Origin: Rhyzopertha dominica | Taxonomy: Eukaryota; Arthropoda; Insecta; Coleoptera; Bostrichidae | DNA length: 64,000 bases | Reading direction: 5' to 3' | NCBI GenBank assembly: GCA_025024175.1 | Contig: QCXZ01000138.1 | Coordinates: 1,736,002-1,800,001 of the forward strand | Shown here: positions 12,781 to 25,467 of the stretch, in pieces | Layout of the letters: every line of letters begins with the position of its first letter | Position numbering within the stretch: the stretch's first letter is position 1 | Program-made: the position numbers and the translations under genes | The notes under the pieces: generated by a model | The model's database searches: none | What the model was told of the DNA's origin: nothing | Seen by the model: the letters and a program-made list of their open reading frames with translations, nothing else

Positions 12781-15700
12781 AGTTTTAGAAATTTAGCCGA
12801 AAGCCTAGGATCTTGCTAAATACGTTTTGTTTCAAACAGCTTTCTCTTAAATTCGAATCGCCGCGGGTATTTTGCAACTCCTGTCAGATGATATCCATTT
12901 ATAGGGGAAGACTAAGTCACGTTTTCGACTGGTGTGTCGTTTATCTTTTGTTTAACGCAAGTCTCGGTGCGACGTTCGGCCGTCTTACTAGATAAAACAA
13001 AAGTAAAGGTTCGCCTCTTACATTACCCGGTATCTTCCATTTTCACGTGTGTTAACTGGGTCACGCCAGAACAATAAAGAGTATAATCGATTTATGCCTC
13101 CTTGCTTTATCTGCTTAGATACAATTGTTCTACGGTCATGGTATTCGACAGTATTCAAACCGCGAGGTTTTCGAGGACTGACGGCTTAACTTTGAATGAA
13201 AGCATCATTAGAATCCTCAAAATTTGCCATTTCGCTTGTTTTATATTATTTATTTATATGTAACCCGTAATTTAATGTGGCAAAAATGGCTGAAACTGAA
13301 TCGAATATATCTAGCTTAATAATCTGTGATACTCGATATCCTTTGTTGTATTTGAGTGATGTATACTTTTACCAGCACGTAAGGAATCAATGGCTTCAAT
13401 AATTGTAGCATATGTTTAGTAAGAAGGAACGATTTGTGGCTGCTAAAGTAAGTAAAATGGAATATTTTTTTGAATTTAACAAAACAAAGCAGTTTTATAT
13501 GAGAAACAGGAGAATCACAGAGATTATGGATTTTCATGGCATTCTGAGGCATAGTCTACCCCTTTTTCGGTGATTTGGTGGTAATCACCTGTAGCTCTCT
13601 GTGTCCATTTATTTCTGTCCTTTCTCATTACGTAATCTAACTAAGATTTGGGAAGTCTTGGGACACGAAACCCATCAGCATTAAAATCGTAGAATGTCCC
13701 GGGACTTTTTAAAATAAAATTATAATAAATTTCAATCATCAATATTACGATTAAAAAAACAATTTTTATTAACGTCAACAATTCATATTTGTTTATAACA
13801 TAATAATTTGTAATATATTTATTTGTGATATAATTCATATATTTGTAATAACAAATTTAGTTAATGTTTTCCGTATTTTATTAAAATTCGCTTCAGAAAA
13901 ATCGATGAATTTGTAAAAGTTGTATATGATAGAAAACAGCATTAGTTTATTAACAGTTTTTTTATCCTAGGTTAAACAGTGATGCTTCCAGTAATAGGCA
14001 AGGCTATTTCGGTACCAAAATAATACCTAAATAGCTTTAAATAAAAGAAAAACATTGTAATTATAAAGCTAACTTTGTTATAAGGGGTAATACAAGAATA
14101 ATCCCCCAGAAACCGGCCGCCACCTATCAGCCAGATTTGGAACCTCTATCTAAAGGGAACTAGGTTTAAAGTATAATTAATATCAGAGTTTGTTATTGTT
14201 TGTGGAGTTATACGTAGTAAGTTATGTACCAGTAAGTAATTGTTAAACTAAACGGTAGCGCTTTCAGCGACAGGGTGCGAGAAGCTCGATACGCTTTCGA
14301 CAAACCAACAAGCGTATCTCGTGTCTTATCCTGAAGGTCCCGGGACGCGAGACAATTTAATTTGGAAAAAAATATCGGCACTTCGAGACGCGAAACGTTC
14401 TGGGACCTAATTCCTAGGCCAGAACATTTTTTTGATTCTTTCATTTGATTATGTTTTCGGGTACTGCTCAAAAAAGTGTATTTATTGTATCACGAACTGT
14501 ACAATAGATTTCNTACAGACTCCGATATGATAGTCAACAAAGAGTGATAAATGTAAGATCAATGGCGAACAGATGCAAAAGCCAAATATTAAATACATAG
14601 AGTGGTGAATGCAAAACTAGCCGTTTTGTGCAGATTTGAGAGAGAAGTGGATGATGAGGGTAGAAGTTTTGAGATGGATGAAAATTGCAAATTGGAAACC
14701 ACAGGCGAACCACAGAAAGAAATGGAGGAACTTAGTCCCACAAGTCCTGGGCAAAGGCACTTTTTTTGCTGGAACCTTACGTAGGAAATTAATGAAACAC
14801 CGTTGTAGTGATGTGGGTACAAATTTAATGCAAATATTTTTTGCTACGGAGATAACGAACTTGGAATTGTCGTATGCACGAATTGCATCGTGCTGGTCTA
14901 CATAATACATTTATCATTAGAACCTTAATGGGCAAACTTTAGCAGTATTATGAATTTCGCTATAATTGGTACANGGAAAGTAGGGGNATGTGTCATTTGA
15001 AAATGGTATATACATTTATATTTGTTATAGTCACTTTTTCCTGGATAAATAAGATCCAACACAAGTTGCTCTATTCTAGNTCTAAATATATAAAAAGCTA
15101 ACATTATGCAGCATCGGNCCTGCCCTACTAAAAAAAGCAAAATTATTGTATTTGATATGGGATACCCTTTATTTTTTAACGTGGTCGTGTCTTACACCGC
15201 ATTTTTTTTAAAATGCCTATATACCTCTTAGCGGTTTACAGCGTGAACAGAACAGATACCTAACTGCCGATTGGTAATTTTGTAAAGACCACTATACCTC
15301 ATCCAACGATGACGATGACGTCGTTAAGAACAGGAAATTGAAAGAAATACAGTGAAATAAAATTTTCTTGATTATTAATCTTTGTTATATTCATTTTAGC
15401 ATAAAAACTACCTCCTCTACCACCCATTTAAGATACATGCTCACGCCGAACTTACACGGTCTATCAAATATACAACCATCCATAACCATTTTCTTTGTTA
15501 TTATTTCCTTCTGAATTTCCAGTAATAGCAAAAAACGAAAAAGCTTTATTGATGGCGATTGCGGTTTTAATTTTTAAGAGTTTTAATCACATGTAGCTGC
15601 AATATTGTTGCAAATATTTTACATTATCCGCAGTAGCCAATAGAATTTACCATAATAAGAAGAAAGCGATTTTTGTATTCTTCATGAACGTTTATCATGG

Positions 15701-16953
15701 TATGGTTTTAAGATTTTGTTGCGCTTTAACAAACATCATATCATGCATTAACATGGTCTTGGAATAAGTAGTATCTATATAGTGTTATAGTTGTAGTTGA
15801 GTGAACTTTTTTTAACTTGCAGGAGTACTAAAAGTGGAAACATCACGCTGAATGTTAAAGCATAATACGTACTTTTGTTCAGAACATTTTACCGCTTTAT
15901 GTAATTGGGTGACTTTTGCTAATGTACTGGAATCTTCGAAGCTTTTTTGGTTCTTACTATCCAAGAAGTTTTTTTTGGTTAATGGAACAGCTATCGTTCA
16001 GAATCGGGCCACAGTTTGCGTCAGGAGAAAGTCCTTTCGGGAGTAGGAAAAAAATCATGTATATTATTAAAGTTTAGCCGTAGAAGTCTTAGGGTATTTT
16101 TCCCTATAACGCAACCATTAGATCACTACTATACTACTGCTTGGGTTTAAATTTTGAAGGGAGGCTTAACACTAGTAATATTAAAACATATGAATAAAAA
16201 ATTATATTTCGTTCTTTTCTATAATAATCTATAAGCCAGCAAGTGGCTATATAGACAACAGACAGACCTTAACGAATTATAATAANGTAGACCGNCTCGT
16301 TAAGAAAGCGACTTTCAAAATTAAGAGAAAGAAACCCGAATCGGTGTTACGTAAGACGGCACAAAACAATTCTTTGCCAAATTATCGGCGAAATGAGTCA
16401 ACAGCTTTTTGCTTTTTGTGCAGCAACTTGAATAACGCCAATTTTTCTTCACGTGTGCCTTACCGTTAACTAATCCATTTTATTTCTAGCCGTAGAGATG
16501 CGGTTTTGATATCGGGCAAAAATATCAGAAGACCATCAATCACTGACTGTTTCCAAACAGTCGCAATTTGTTTGCTGCGACGTACTTAATGATGGATAAA
16601 AGATTGCGAGGTGCAGCGATTTGTTAAATTAAATAAAGAAACTGTTCCGTTTCTATCGGAATAGGCTGTTTAATTAGGATATTTTCGCTTGCGAATGGTC
16701 GCTGCATATTTATAATAGACAGTGTAAAATATTATATTATATATATTTTAATTATATATAATGCTCTCAAGATAAATTCATGTATAATGAATTACTAAGA
16801 AACAACACAAAAGTACTTAAACACAATTTGGTAACTCTTAAAATACGTTTTCTTTTTTTAGATCGAAATAACCGCAAAAAATAAGTACAAATAATGTATA
16901 GTTGTAATTTTTAAAATCTATGTAAGTCAGGTGAGCTAGGGTGCATTATGGAT

Positions 16954-17199
16954 AAATGAGCATAAAGAGATAAATATTGGGTTAACAGGCCAACATACTT
17001 GATGAAAAAGTATTGCTGAAGCTCGAAAACACCGAGCAACGAGCGGTTCATCTGCAAATGAGCCTGACCTCCAATTTGAATAAGATCTTGATAGTGCAGT
17101 TGGTTAGCATGTTTGACTAGTGTTTAAGAGGTCCCGGTCAAAGGTGGCAGTACTTTTTCATCACATGTGATGGCCTAATATTTATCTCTTATGTTCATT
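16954..17199. mobile_element. MITE with terminal inverted repeats and tRNA-like core
   Basis: Both ends carry imperfect inverted repeats. The left reads AATGAGCATAAAGAGATAAA and continues ATATTGGG; the right, complemented, reads AATGAACATAAGAGATAAAT and continues ATTAGG. The match runs on to TGATGAAAAAGTATTGC, so the arms are roughly 45-55 bp. The centre (about 17095-17140) resembles a tRNA gene, with a box-A-like GCAGTTGGTTAGCAT and a box-B-like GGTCCCGGTCAAA. The same core occurs inverted at 19171-19243. A MITE that captured a tRNA-related module, or a SINE flanked by inverted ends, would explain this. Confidence 0.6.
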
Positions 17200-17761
17200 A
17201 AAAATTTTCTTTATTATGGATAAAATACCACATGCGATACCAAGTGGTACATTTTCAAGTAACACATGAAACTCGTGTACCCGAAAATGTGATTATGAGT
17301 TGACATTTATAGAAAGGTGTTCTAGAAAATGCGGTTCTACTATACTATGCTGAAAGTGGTTTCATTGGTAATGAAGTTGAAGTTGTGTGAAGTTAAGTTG
17401 TATTAATAAAAAGCCTATCCTTTCAACTCTAACTGTATTTTTGAAATAAACCAATAAGTTTATATAACAAACTTTAGTAATAAAATGAGCCGATGAATGA
17501 CACGTTACTTTTTGCTTTCAAAAAATAATTTTAGATCCCTTCTACTAGAGTGTAATCCATCTAAAATGGCCCTTGTAACATAAGATTTTGTTAGAGAATT
17601 ACCCTAGGTAGTAAAGACTTCTGGCAACTTCGTACTCCTTATAAAGTTGTACATCTTTATCATGTCATAAGGTCGTTCATCTGATTCAAAATTTTCTGGT
17701 TTTTGGAGGACGGTTGGAAATGTTCCCGCTATTGGTATACTGTATTCAAGTAGACATTGAG

Positions 17762-18116
17762 TCAGAAAATGGTGTTTTTGGTCGCATTTTTTCTCTGACC
17801 TGGGTCAGTCCACTGTTTTTTGTCTTCTGCGACAAAAAATAGTTGGTGATATGCACTAGTCGGGTTAGTAAATTTCATTGTTAGTTCCGTACGGTTCGAT
17901 ATCAAAAAAGCTGATCGTGTTAACACTTTTAAACGAGGCGCTTGCAAATGTTTGTCTACACGTGTTATTGCTAACATCTGTAACCGAAATAGGCTTCTAC
18001 GAATTGTGGTGTTATGATTTCTTCATTGGGAACAGTCTACTTTGATATTTTTTTAACACGTTAGTTATTGCAGCCCCATACACCATAATATCGTCGGTTC
18101 CTTTTGAATAATACAT
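17762..18116 (-). other. Unrecognised protein-like frames, possible pseudogene
   Basis: On the minus strand two successive frames look more protein-like than the surrounding DNA. One (about 18116-18012) includes MMYYSKGTDDIMVYGA. The next, in a different frame (17977-17762), includes LTRSAFLISNRTELTMKFTN and then WTDPGQRKN. They are separated by a stop and a frame change. I do not recognise the family. The block ends just before the E93 acceptor at 18168, so it lies in E93 intron or 5' flanking DNA. A decayed retrocopy or transposon piece is one possibility and chance is another. Confidence 0.25.
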
Positions 18117-18168
18117 CATCGTTCTAAACTGTTGGCCAAGGTATGACAATTTGGTTTCCTTCTTCCAG

Positions 18169-18530
18169 GGTTGGAAAGAATCGCTGAAGAGTTGATGGGT
18201 CGAAGGAAATGGAAACTGTACCAAGAATCCATGTCCAGAAATTACCTGCAACCACTGAACAACAATATAAAGCCGAGACTGAGCGAGGGATACGTAAAGG
18301 ACGAAGCGGAAGACAGCAGGCTGGAGCTGAAAAATTCCGACTCAGCGCAAGAACAGCCGCCAGGGACGAACGGGACGACGGGCAGTGCAAGTCCGACAAA
18401 AGAAAATACGACGGAAGAGGAACGACAGAGGGAGGCAGAGGACAGGCTCAAGGACTGGAATCCGGACGAGAAGTGCTACTTCTGCGTAGACGGCAAACTG
18501 GATAGTGAACACAATACGCACGGGCTTTTG
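18169..18530 (+). CDS. E93: E93 (Eip93F/Mblk-1), first visible coding exon
   Basis: This exon encodes the conserved N-terminal region of the ecdysone-induced transcription factor E93, which specifies adult fate at metamorphosis in insects. A pyrimidine-rich acceptor (TTCTTCCAG) ends at 18168. The exon begins with two bases completing a codon from an upstream exon, then reads LERIAEELMGRRKWKLYQ. Near the end, KCYFCVDGKLDSEHNTHG holds a C-x2-C-x8-H-x2-H arrangement that could bind zinc. A consensus donor (GTAAGT) follows codon Leu-Leu at 18530 in phase 0, and joining to 29527 keeps the frame open. The open frame runs on past the donor to 18605, which I regard as intron. The initiator exon was not found, so this CDS is partial at its 5' end. 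Family assignment is from memory of E93 orthologues and is strong when combined with the 47-49 kb exon. Confidence 0.9.
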
Positions 18531-19170
18531 GTAAGTTCGAAAATTCGCATCATCGAAAAAGAAGAACAATTGAAACGTCTATATACACGGTCTGTTATAG
18601 TTTGATAATCGAACACGATTTTAATACACATGAATGTGTTTTGAGCATTCAAAGGTGCGAAAGAAGTCTGACCGAAGTCGAAAATATGACAAAGGCGATG
18701 AAATAGCAATTGATAGCGCTATTTCAAATATTTTGAAATATTTGCTAGTATCGAGGCTGTAGAGCAGCGCAATTTTCTTCCGAACACTATTAAAAGTATT
18801 TATGTCCACAAGGTGGAGGGTGCATCTTCTTTCTCGATAGCTAACAAAAAAATTCTAGTGAGGTACGTTTGGTGCAAAACGGCGTAGTTTCTTACTACAT
18901 TCAAAACACTCACACCATTTTCCTTGTCGGTAATGTAAAACAACCGACCTTTCTTAGTTTTGGTGTCAATCAGTGAGACGATTGTGACCGATTTTCGATC
19001 ATCCGCACGAGATATTTCTAACTTGTATTAGATCTACGATAGAGCAACAACCTTTAGAAAGAGGCACTCGTCATCTCCTCTGGCTCAAATACTTTAAATT
19101 TCTTCGCTTTAGTTTAGTTTGCTGTGACTAAAACATTTTTCAGGTAAATAATTTCAAAAAAGGTATTGCC

Positions 19171-19243
19171 AGCTTTGACCGGGAATTGAACCCGGGATCT
19201 TTTGATCGCTAGTCAAATGTGCTAACCGCTACAAAATCAAGGC
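19171..19243 (-). repeat. tRNA-like sequence (SINE/MITE core or tRNA pseudogene)
   Basis: Read on the minus strand, 73 nt fold as a tRNA. The acceptor arm GCCTTGA/TCAAAGC pairs 6 of 7. The D-arm is TAGCGGTTAGCAC-like but pairs weakly. The anticodon stem TTTGA/TCAAA is perfect with loop CTAGCGA (nominal AGC, alanine). The T-arm CCGGG-TTCAATT-CCCGG is perfect. The same module, lacking part of the T-arm, sits inside the MITE at 16954-17199, and the homology continues into flanking sequence (GGCAATACC versus GGCAGTACT). I therefore favour a dispersed tRNA-related repeat over a working tRNA gene. Confidence 0.6.
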
Positions 19244-19435
19244 CAGGTCAGAAAAATTCCATTAAATCTTTTTATAATCATTATTAATAGAAAACGTAAT
19301 AAATAATGCTGATATACAGTTAATATTCTTTTTAGTTTTCCAGTTCTGATGGAAGCATGTATATTTATTTTCGTAGATAAGGCGAATTTTTTTAAGCAGT
19401 AGTTTTCTCACTCTTAATGCCTCTTCTTCCATGTT

Positions 19436-19448
19436 GGGGGGGGGGGGG
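19436..19448. repeat. Poly-G run of 13
   Basis: Thirteen consecutive G bases are visible. Length may be uncertain because sequencing of homopolymers is error-prone. Confidence 0.9.
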
Positions 19449-22229
19449 CGCTAGATTTTCATCTCGAAACCGAAACAACCAAAAACTTTACAACGGCTTT
19501 TGTTAGAAGCGAATAGGTCACACTAGATGGCATTTGTGTCGCGTACATCGATCTCTTTTCCCAAATAACTCTTGTTTAGCCCTAGCAACGGTCATACTAA
19601 CGAGATTTTAAAACCTGACACAATTACTAATAATTCTCGCGCCAAAAACTCTCTCAAAGATAAAATACGTCTTCTATAATAAATAATTATTAGTAGATTC
19701 CACAAGCATCTGTTGCTGCAGTGTTATATGTAGTTAATACTAATAACTATAACTAATACTATAAGGATCAGCTTCTGACTTGTTTGAAATAATACGAAGA
19801 GCGGAAGAGGCGCCGTCTTACTGAAAAGTAACTTCCATATCGCAAAATTCTTCAGGATTACTTTCAACCCTCTAAATTATTGCACACTCGGTAGCAGTTT
19901 TTCATATTGAAATATTATGTGATTTTTATAGATAAAATTTGCATTCTTTGAAGATTCTGTGCACTCACTGACTGTGAACTATCGGTACGCGATGTAGACT
20001 GAGTAGGGTTTATCACTGTTTCTGGACCATTGTCTAATTGCTTATTTTTGCAAGATGTAATCTACTTCTTCGTTTTAGACCTTGTCATACAATCATCAAA
20101 ATGTAATATCATGCGTAAGAGCAGACCAACAGGAGGAATTTTATTACTTGGTTATAATAACACAATTACACTTTTTATAAAATAAAAGCTACGAATTATG
20201 AGAAAGGGCTGTTTTGATAAATCGCCCACGTTGACTTTGAAATAAAAATTGCTTTACATTACTTGCTTGTCGTGCGTTTTTTCATCTAACTAGGCCATCT
20301 TAATAGTTATTTAATCTTTGGTAACTGTATGGCTAACAAGAAGTGTGTATAATAATTGACATGGACAACTGATCTCGCCTATTGGACAGATCGGCACATA
20401 CGTCACCTTTACAGAGTCCGAAAGCATTGAAGGCGCCGCGTATCGCGCACTTTCATCAAGGTCAGTTGTGCTTGCGACATTTGTTGCAAATGACTTCAAA
20501 GCGTTTTCAGATTGAAACCCTCATAAGTTGAGAACGGATTGTCCGATGTCAAATTTCTAATTGTAATTGCACGGTATATTCTGGATCCAGCAGAATTACA
20601 GAATCTAAACCAGACTGCAGCCGTATTGCAGTGCTATTTTAAAATGTTAAACAGATTATGTACTACTTTTTAAGTAAATTTACCACATTGTGGTGTTGAG
20701 ATTGAAAACAAATCCCTAACATCTTTCAAGTATACTACAGCAAGTTTCGTAACTAGGTCCAGGAAAGTACAAAAAGATGCGTTACTTTTATCAACATGCA
20801 TCCAAGCAGATATAATGTTATTTTGTTAACCTTTAGTTCAAAACTCAGTTCTAGCATTTTTCCATGTATCACATGTAAGAGGTTGTGGTGATTAACTAGC
20901 GACAGTGGTACTAAAACTGGTTCTTTAACTATCGTGGGAAATATTTTTCTTATATTCACAAGTATTTTGCAGCAATTTTAATAAAGCTCTCTGTCTTTTT
21001 GTTATAAAACGGAATTCACCTGGATTTTTGAGTAAAATAAATATAAAATTTATTTCACCTTTAAGTGTGGGTACCTTAATAAAGAATCCTCAACAAGTCT
21101 TATCTTATATTCTTTTTTCTGTTCTGGTAACATCTTTTAAGGATTCTTGTCCTTTTGGAATCATTCATCAAATCTTTCAGTGCAATGAATCTCATCTAAA
21201 AGCAGATGATATTGATTGTGTTAAAACAGAATAGCAACAATTTTGTACTGGACTACGAGACTAGTCAATTTTCAATTTCGAAATCTAGATGTCGTTTTAT
21301 AATAAAGCAATTTCAGTAAGTGGGCTTGCCAGCGGCCCTTTTTTCAAACTACTTCTAGAAGGGGAGCCAAACCCACTCAAGGTTCCAGACGCATGAAAAC
21401 CTTTAACCGAGGCACATTAGGAAACGTATAATTTTCAAGAGCGTTCAATGGGTAATTGGTTTGTCTTTTATGATTTGAAAGCGCCGTACGATCCAATTAC
21501 GTCGTTATGTGTTATAGTTGGCCCTGAATATAATTTTATTCTAAGACCGGTGATAAAATTTAAAAAGGGAGTGGTCGTAGTGCTACGCCGCGAGATGGAA
21601 TCGATCATTTAGGTCAATAATTAAGTGGAATTCGAGACAACCGTTCCGTTATCAAGGAGGTGGAAAAATGCATACGCATTGGGGTCTTCGGAGTTCAAGG
21701 CATGTGGAATTTTGGGTGACGCGATAACGAAATGCATTTCACCAGCATTTTCAACATGGATTAAATATTTGGACTCTGTTCTTACTGATTTTTAAAAAGT
21801 TGTATAATCAAAATCCTCCAAAACATGCAGCTGTACGAAATTACAATACACTTAATTGTATCGAATCACATTCATATTCTATAGAGTTTATTTCTTCATA
21901 GTTAAACGTTTTATTAAATTTATTATTTCATCAGTCAAATGTTTTCTCAGTTCAAATAGTATTTAACATTCTTCCCTAATTTGTACCTTTTCAGAAACGA
22001 CTTCATGCGTCACCACAGATAGTAATCGAGAGGTGTAAAATGAGGCCTATCCGTTATTATTGTTACAACTACGAGGTTCGAAAACTGCGGATTTTTTTCT
22101 AACGTCCTTTTATTTAACACAGTTGTTTCAAATACACAACTAGTTCAAAACACTGCTATTTTAACACTACTAATTCACCATATGACTATACTGCACATAC
22201 TTGCAGTAAAAAACAGCTGCTTCACCAAG

Positions 22230-22490
22230 CCTTTCGCTCGCTGGATAACCTGTATTCGAATGTAAAACTGCCCGCGCTCTCTCCGCCGAGCTATTTATAC
22301 CCCCATCAAAAATTGCAGAAGCGACACCTTCCAGACGCTATCAAAACTTCGCGAAGGTTTGATTGATAGAAGTCTCTGGAGAATATCGACATTCCCTGCC
22401 ATCTGTCTGCAGCTAGGATCACTACTTGCAATGGCCTACTACACCGCATCTACACGCCTGCAACTCCGGTACACAGATGGCGCTGATTCC
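22230..22490 (+). promoter_or_regulatory. GC-rich block with TATA-like and HSE-like words; possible solo LTR
   Basis: A compact GC-rich block contains a TATA-like CTATTTATAC (22291-22300) and, about 50 bp on, CTTCGCGAAGGTT (22347-22359), which resembles a heat-shock element. Its 3' part (22411-22490) recurs near 28962. The shared part and the promoter-like layout suggest a transposable-element promoter or long terminal repeat. No terminal TG/CA ends or target duplication could be fixed. Confidence 0.3.
22411..22490 (+). repeat. Dispersed repeat copy 1 (GCTAGGATCA family)
   Basis: The copy starts GCTAGGATCACT, includes CCTACTACACCGCATCTACA and ends near CAGATGGCGCT. A related copy begins at 28962 and a shorter echo of the end follows near 29063-29100. 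This is a direct sequence match between sites; the element class is unknown. Confidence 0.6.
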
Positions 22491-25134
22491 GCAACAATGT
22501 TTTTTACTAATCCATGTGTTTTAAAGTAAATTAATCAGTAAATGTTCATGTCTTCGTGACTTTAAATGACCTTAGGAATATGCACATTCACTTATACCAT
22601 AAGTATGCATAAGTATTTCTTTAGTTTCGTTTACATTTTTTCTCCTTAACAAGAAGTAAGATCATTTTTTTATTTTTTCGGCGTAACTTACGAAACTGTT
22701 CTGTAAGAAAGTGTGTATGCAAATTTTAAACGAATAAAAGTAGCTAGTTAACTAATCCATCGCAAATTTCATATTATACCCTTTTTGCACTTATATGCTG
22801 TACGCTGCACGAGCTTCTAATACCGTTTCAAAAAGCCCTTTTCCCAGTGCCTCTTCCGGTGAAGGTTTATAATTATAAAATTATTAGCATGAAAGAGCAC
22901 TGCTTGCTTAACGTTTCTGTTAACAGCGTTTTAAATATACGTCTCGTATAACTGAGATCGATGTTTATAGCAAATGGCTTGCGATAATAACGGAGTTTTT
23001 GTGTGTTTGTTCAAGACTTACTGTAAGTAAAAGCGTAAAAGGCATAGGAACATATTTTCGACAGAAGACAAAAAACTGTACAAACGAATAATATGATTAG
23101 TAGATTTGCAACTAAATGTAAACTAGACGCATGTGGGAGACTGCGACCCTATTTTGAGGGTTATGAGCATTTCTAGAGATCAATTCAATGAGTTTCTGAG
23201 GATCCTATCGAACATTTAAGGGTTGTGCTTTGGAGGAAAAGCACACGTGTGTCAACATTTATTTTACGTGTATCCAGAAATGTTATGCGAGTTGCACGAA
23301 ATGTGTTGTGCTGGTCTAAGTAACTGTTCCAAAATTTCAAGGGTTGCATCGAAATGTTCACTTGTAGGAATATTAAATAATGGTGAACGTGTCATATTAC
23401 AGACCATAAGTCTTGCGCTTAATATTTCAGTAGTTTTTGGATTATATTATACTTGTTGGATAAGATAACCACAGCAAACGGTTTTTACCGATTTTAAACT
23501 AAATTCGTAAGAGAAGTCTGTCTCTATTTATGATATATCCGTTTTTAGTAGTTTTCATGTGCCTATGAAATTTCGAACGCTTAGTGTAGTATTGGCGGAA
23601 GGATAAACTAAACTAGAATTCTTAATTTCTTTAATGGAGAAAGGATGTGCGCTGATGTTTATTGTTAATGTAATAATATAACTTTATGTTTCATTATTTT
23701 ATTACTTTTTATGTAAATGTATGAATTCAAGTAGCCAATACATTAAAAAATAATGGTAAGACAATAAACGCTTTAGATTTCTTTTATTCACTAATAGTGA
23801 AGGTCATTCACAGTGTCACCTTTTTTAATTGTGTAAATATACAGTAGCATATGATTAATTCACAACAAAAGTTGTCTGCTGGTGGTTTATATACACACAA
23901 GAGTACTCCGTCAATAACATATTTCATATTTTATCACAAATGCTCCTATTGTTTTGAATATAGGTACTTTCATAGCAATCTGCAGATAAAGGCTCCGTAA
24001 AACTATGATTTTACTATATTTTGTTAATTATATCAATGAGTTTGTTTGAGGCATTTTGTTTACACAATGTGATATATTGTTAGATCGGGTATAAGCAAAG
24101 AAATCGGACGCATATATTTTACTTTCGAGTTTCAAAATAGTTTAGAAATTAAATATTTTTGTCGAGTATATCTGAATAAAACAGAACGGAACAAAATAGA
24201 CTTGATTTTTTTTGTTTTGTTTATTGTTTTACATGAGTTTCCTTACCCAATGTTTATTTTTTTTACTGAATTACATCTTTTTTGAACATATTTACAGCTT
24301 TTTCATATCAAATTATTAGAGACGGTAAATAATGGATCGATATATCAGATATATGTATATTTGAACCCCTTGTGGTCCCGTGTGGTTCATTCGTATATCG
24401 TAATTTATAATGTCTAGTTTATGTTGTTGATTTTTTATTCTTGTTTAGGAAATCACTTATTTTTTTCTTAGAGGGCGCCTATTCCAAATTAATAAAGGAT
24501 TTCAAAGTTGCGAATAAAACCGCAAATGCAACAATAAATATTTTGAGTCCTTAATAATGATAACGTTCCAGCCACTACTGAGGAGGACAAACCGTACAAG
24601 TACAAAGCAAGNTAAAAATCTAAAAAGAAAAGCAATTTTGAAAAGCAGAGGTTTAATAATTCTTATTTCATAGTAATAGCTATAGTAAAGTAAATAGTGT
24701 ATGACAAACCCTTACCACAATAATTTGGAAAGATTGGATAAATAATTCAATAAATGCTATGTAAACGATTTTTTGAATGTCTGGCTGGATTTAACCGGAA
24801 TACAATATTCTGCTCGCCAAGTTTTCAGCAAAAATAAATTAAGTTTTATTCACTTTTATAATATAATAATTGTATAATAGCTAATGTGTATAGATATGCG
24901 TAAAACTACATTAGGAACAGATTTATTTTCTGGAAACACCAGAAATGAAGCTAGATTGATTTATTACGGATGCATGACCCGGTACACCAAAAACTTCAAT
25001 TGGCCTGATTGCCGTAATTCGCACGATGCACTAATGCCCCTTTAATCTGATCTGATTTATAACCAATAATAACATAATCCTGGATTGTGCAATGTCAGCT
25101 TACTGAATATTCAGGCTGGTAATTCGCAAGGAAA

Positions 25135-25467
25135 TTGATTGCTATCAATTTCTGCACTAATTATCAATACCAACCAACAAATACCAAGAAACCCAGCCTT
25201 GTGTCCACTTTATACGGCCTGGGATTTCGCAACGCTCCGTCAGGCTCTACTTCCCGAACTAATAACAATCGGCTCGCTGAAAATCTAGGATCACATGTTT
25301 ACATGCCGACCGGTTGTGTGGAGTCAATTCAATGTTGCCGTGCTTGCAAAACTAGACATTGTGATAACGAGCAACGTTCCAAAAAGCCTGCAATCGTTAT
25401 TTCTAACCTTCAGTTAACAATAACTACAGCAAAAATCTTCTTGTGCTGTTTTCCAAGGCAAACTTGA
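25135..25467 (+). other. Unrecognised 110-codon open frame in E93 intron
   Basis: The frame is open for 110 codons with a less AT-rich composition. The product matches nothing I know and carries no obvious signal peptide, membrane segment or repeat. The DNA contains homeodomain-like words (ATTGATTGCTATCAAT near 25133-25148, TAATTATC nearby). A conserved intronic enhancer that happens to be open is more likely than a gene. Confidence in coding function is low. Confidence 0.15.

Larger units (their letters stand above)
8362..16953. other. Non-coding stretch, no gene recognised
   Basis: AT-rich sequence with only short frames. It contains a (CCTA)n microsatellite at 9103-9120 and a GC-rich island at 12580-12780. 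Two patches (about 13650-13700 and 14330-14420) share GGGACRCGAAAC-like words. An open but unrecognised block lies at 14600-14905. The part from 16320 to 16620 is less AT-rich and may be regulatory. The longest frame (9655-9978, plus) looks like chance. Confidence 0.55.

Noticed and set aside
18531..18605. Continuation of the first E93 exon to a stop at 18605
   Set aside because: A strong GTAAGT donor at 18531 joins in phase to the next exon. The extra codons do not resemble E93.
19171..19243. Functional tRNA-Ala(AGC) gene
   Set aside because: The D-stem is poor, the acceptor has a mismatch, and homology with the MITE at 17 kb extends past the tRNA boundaries.
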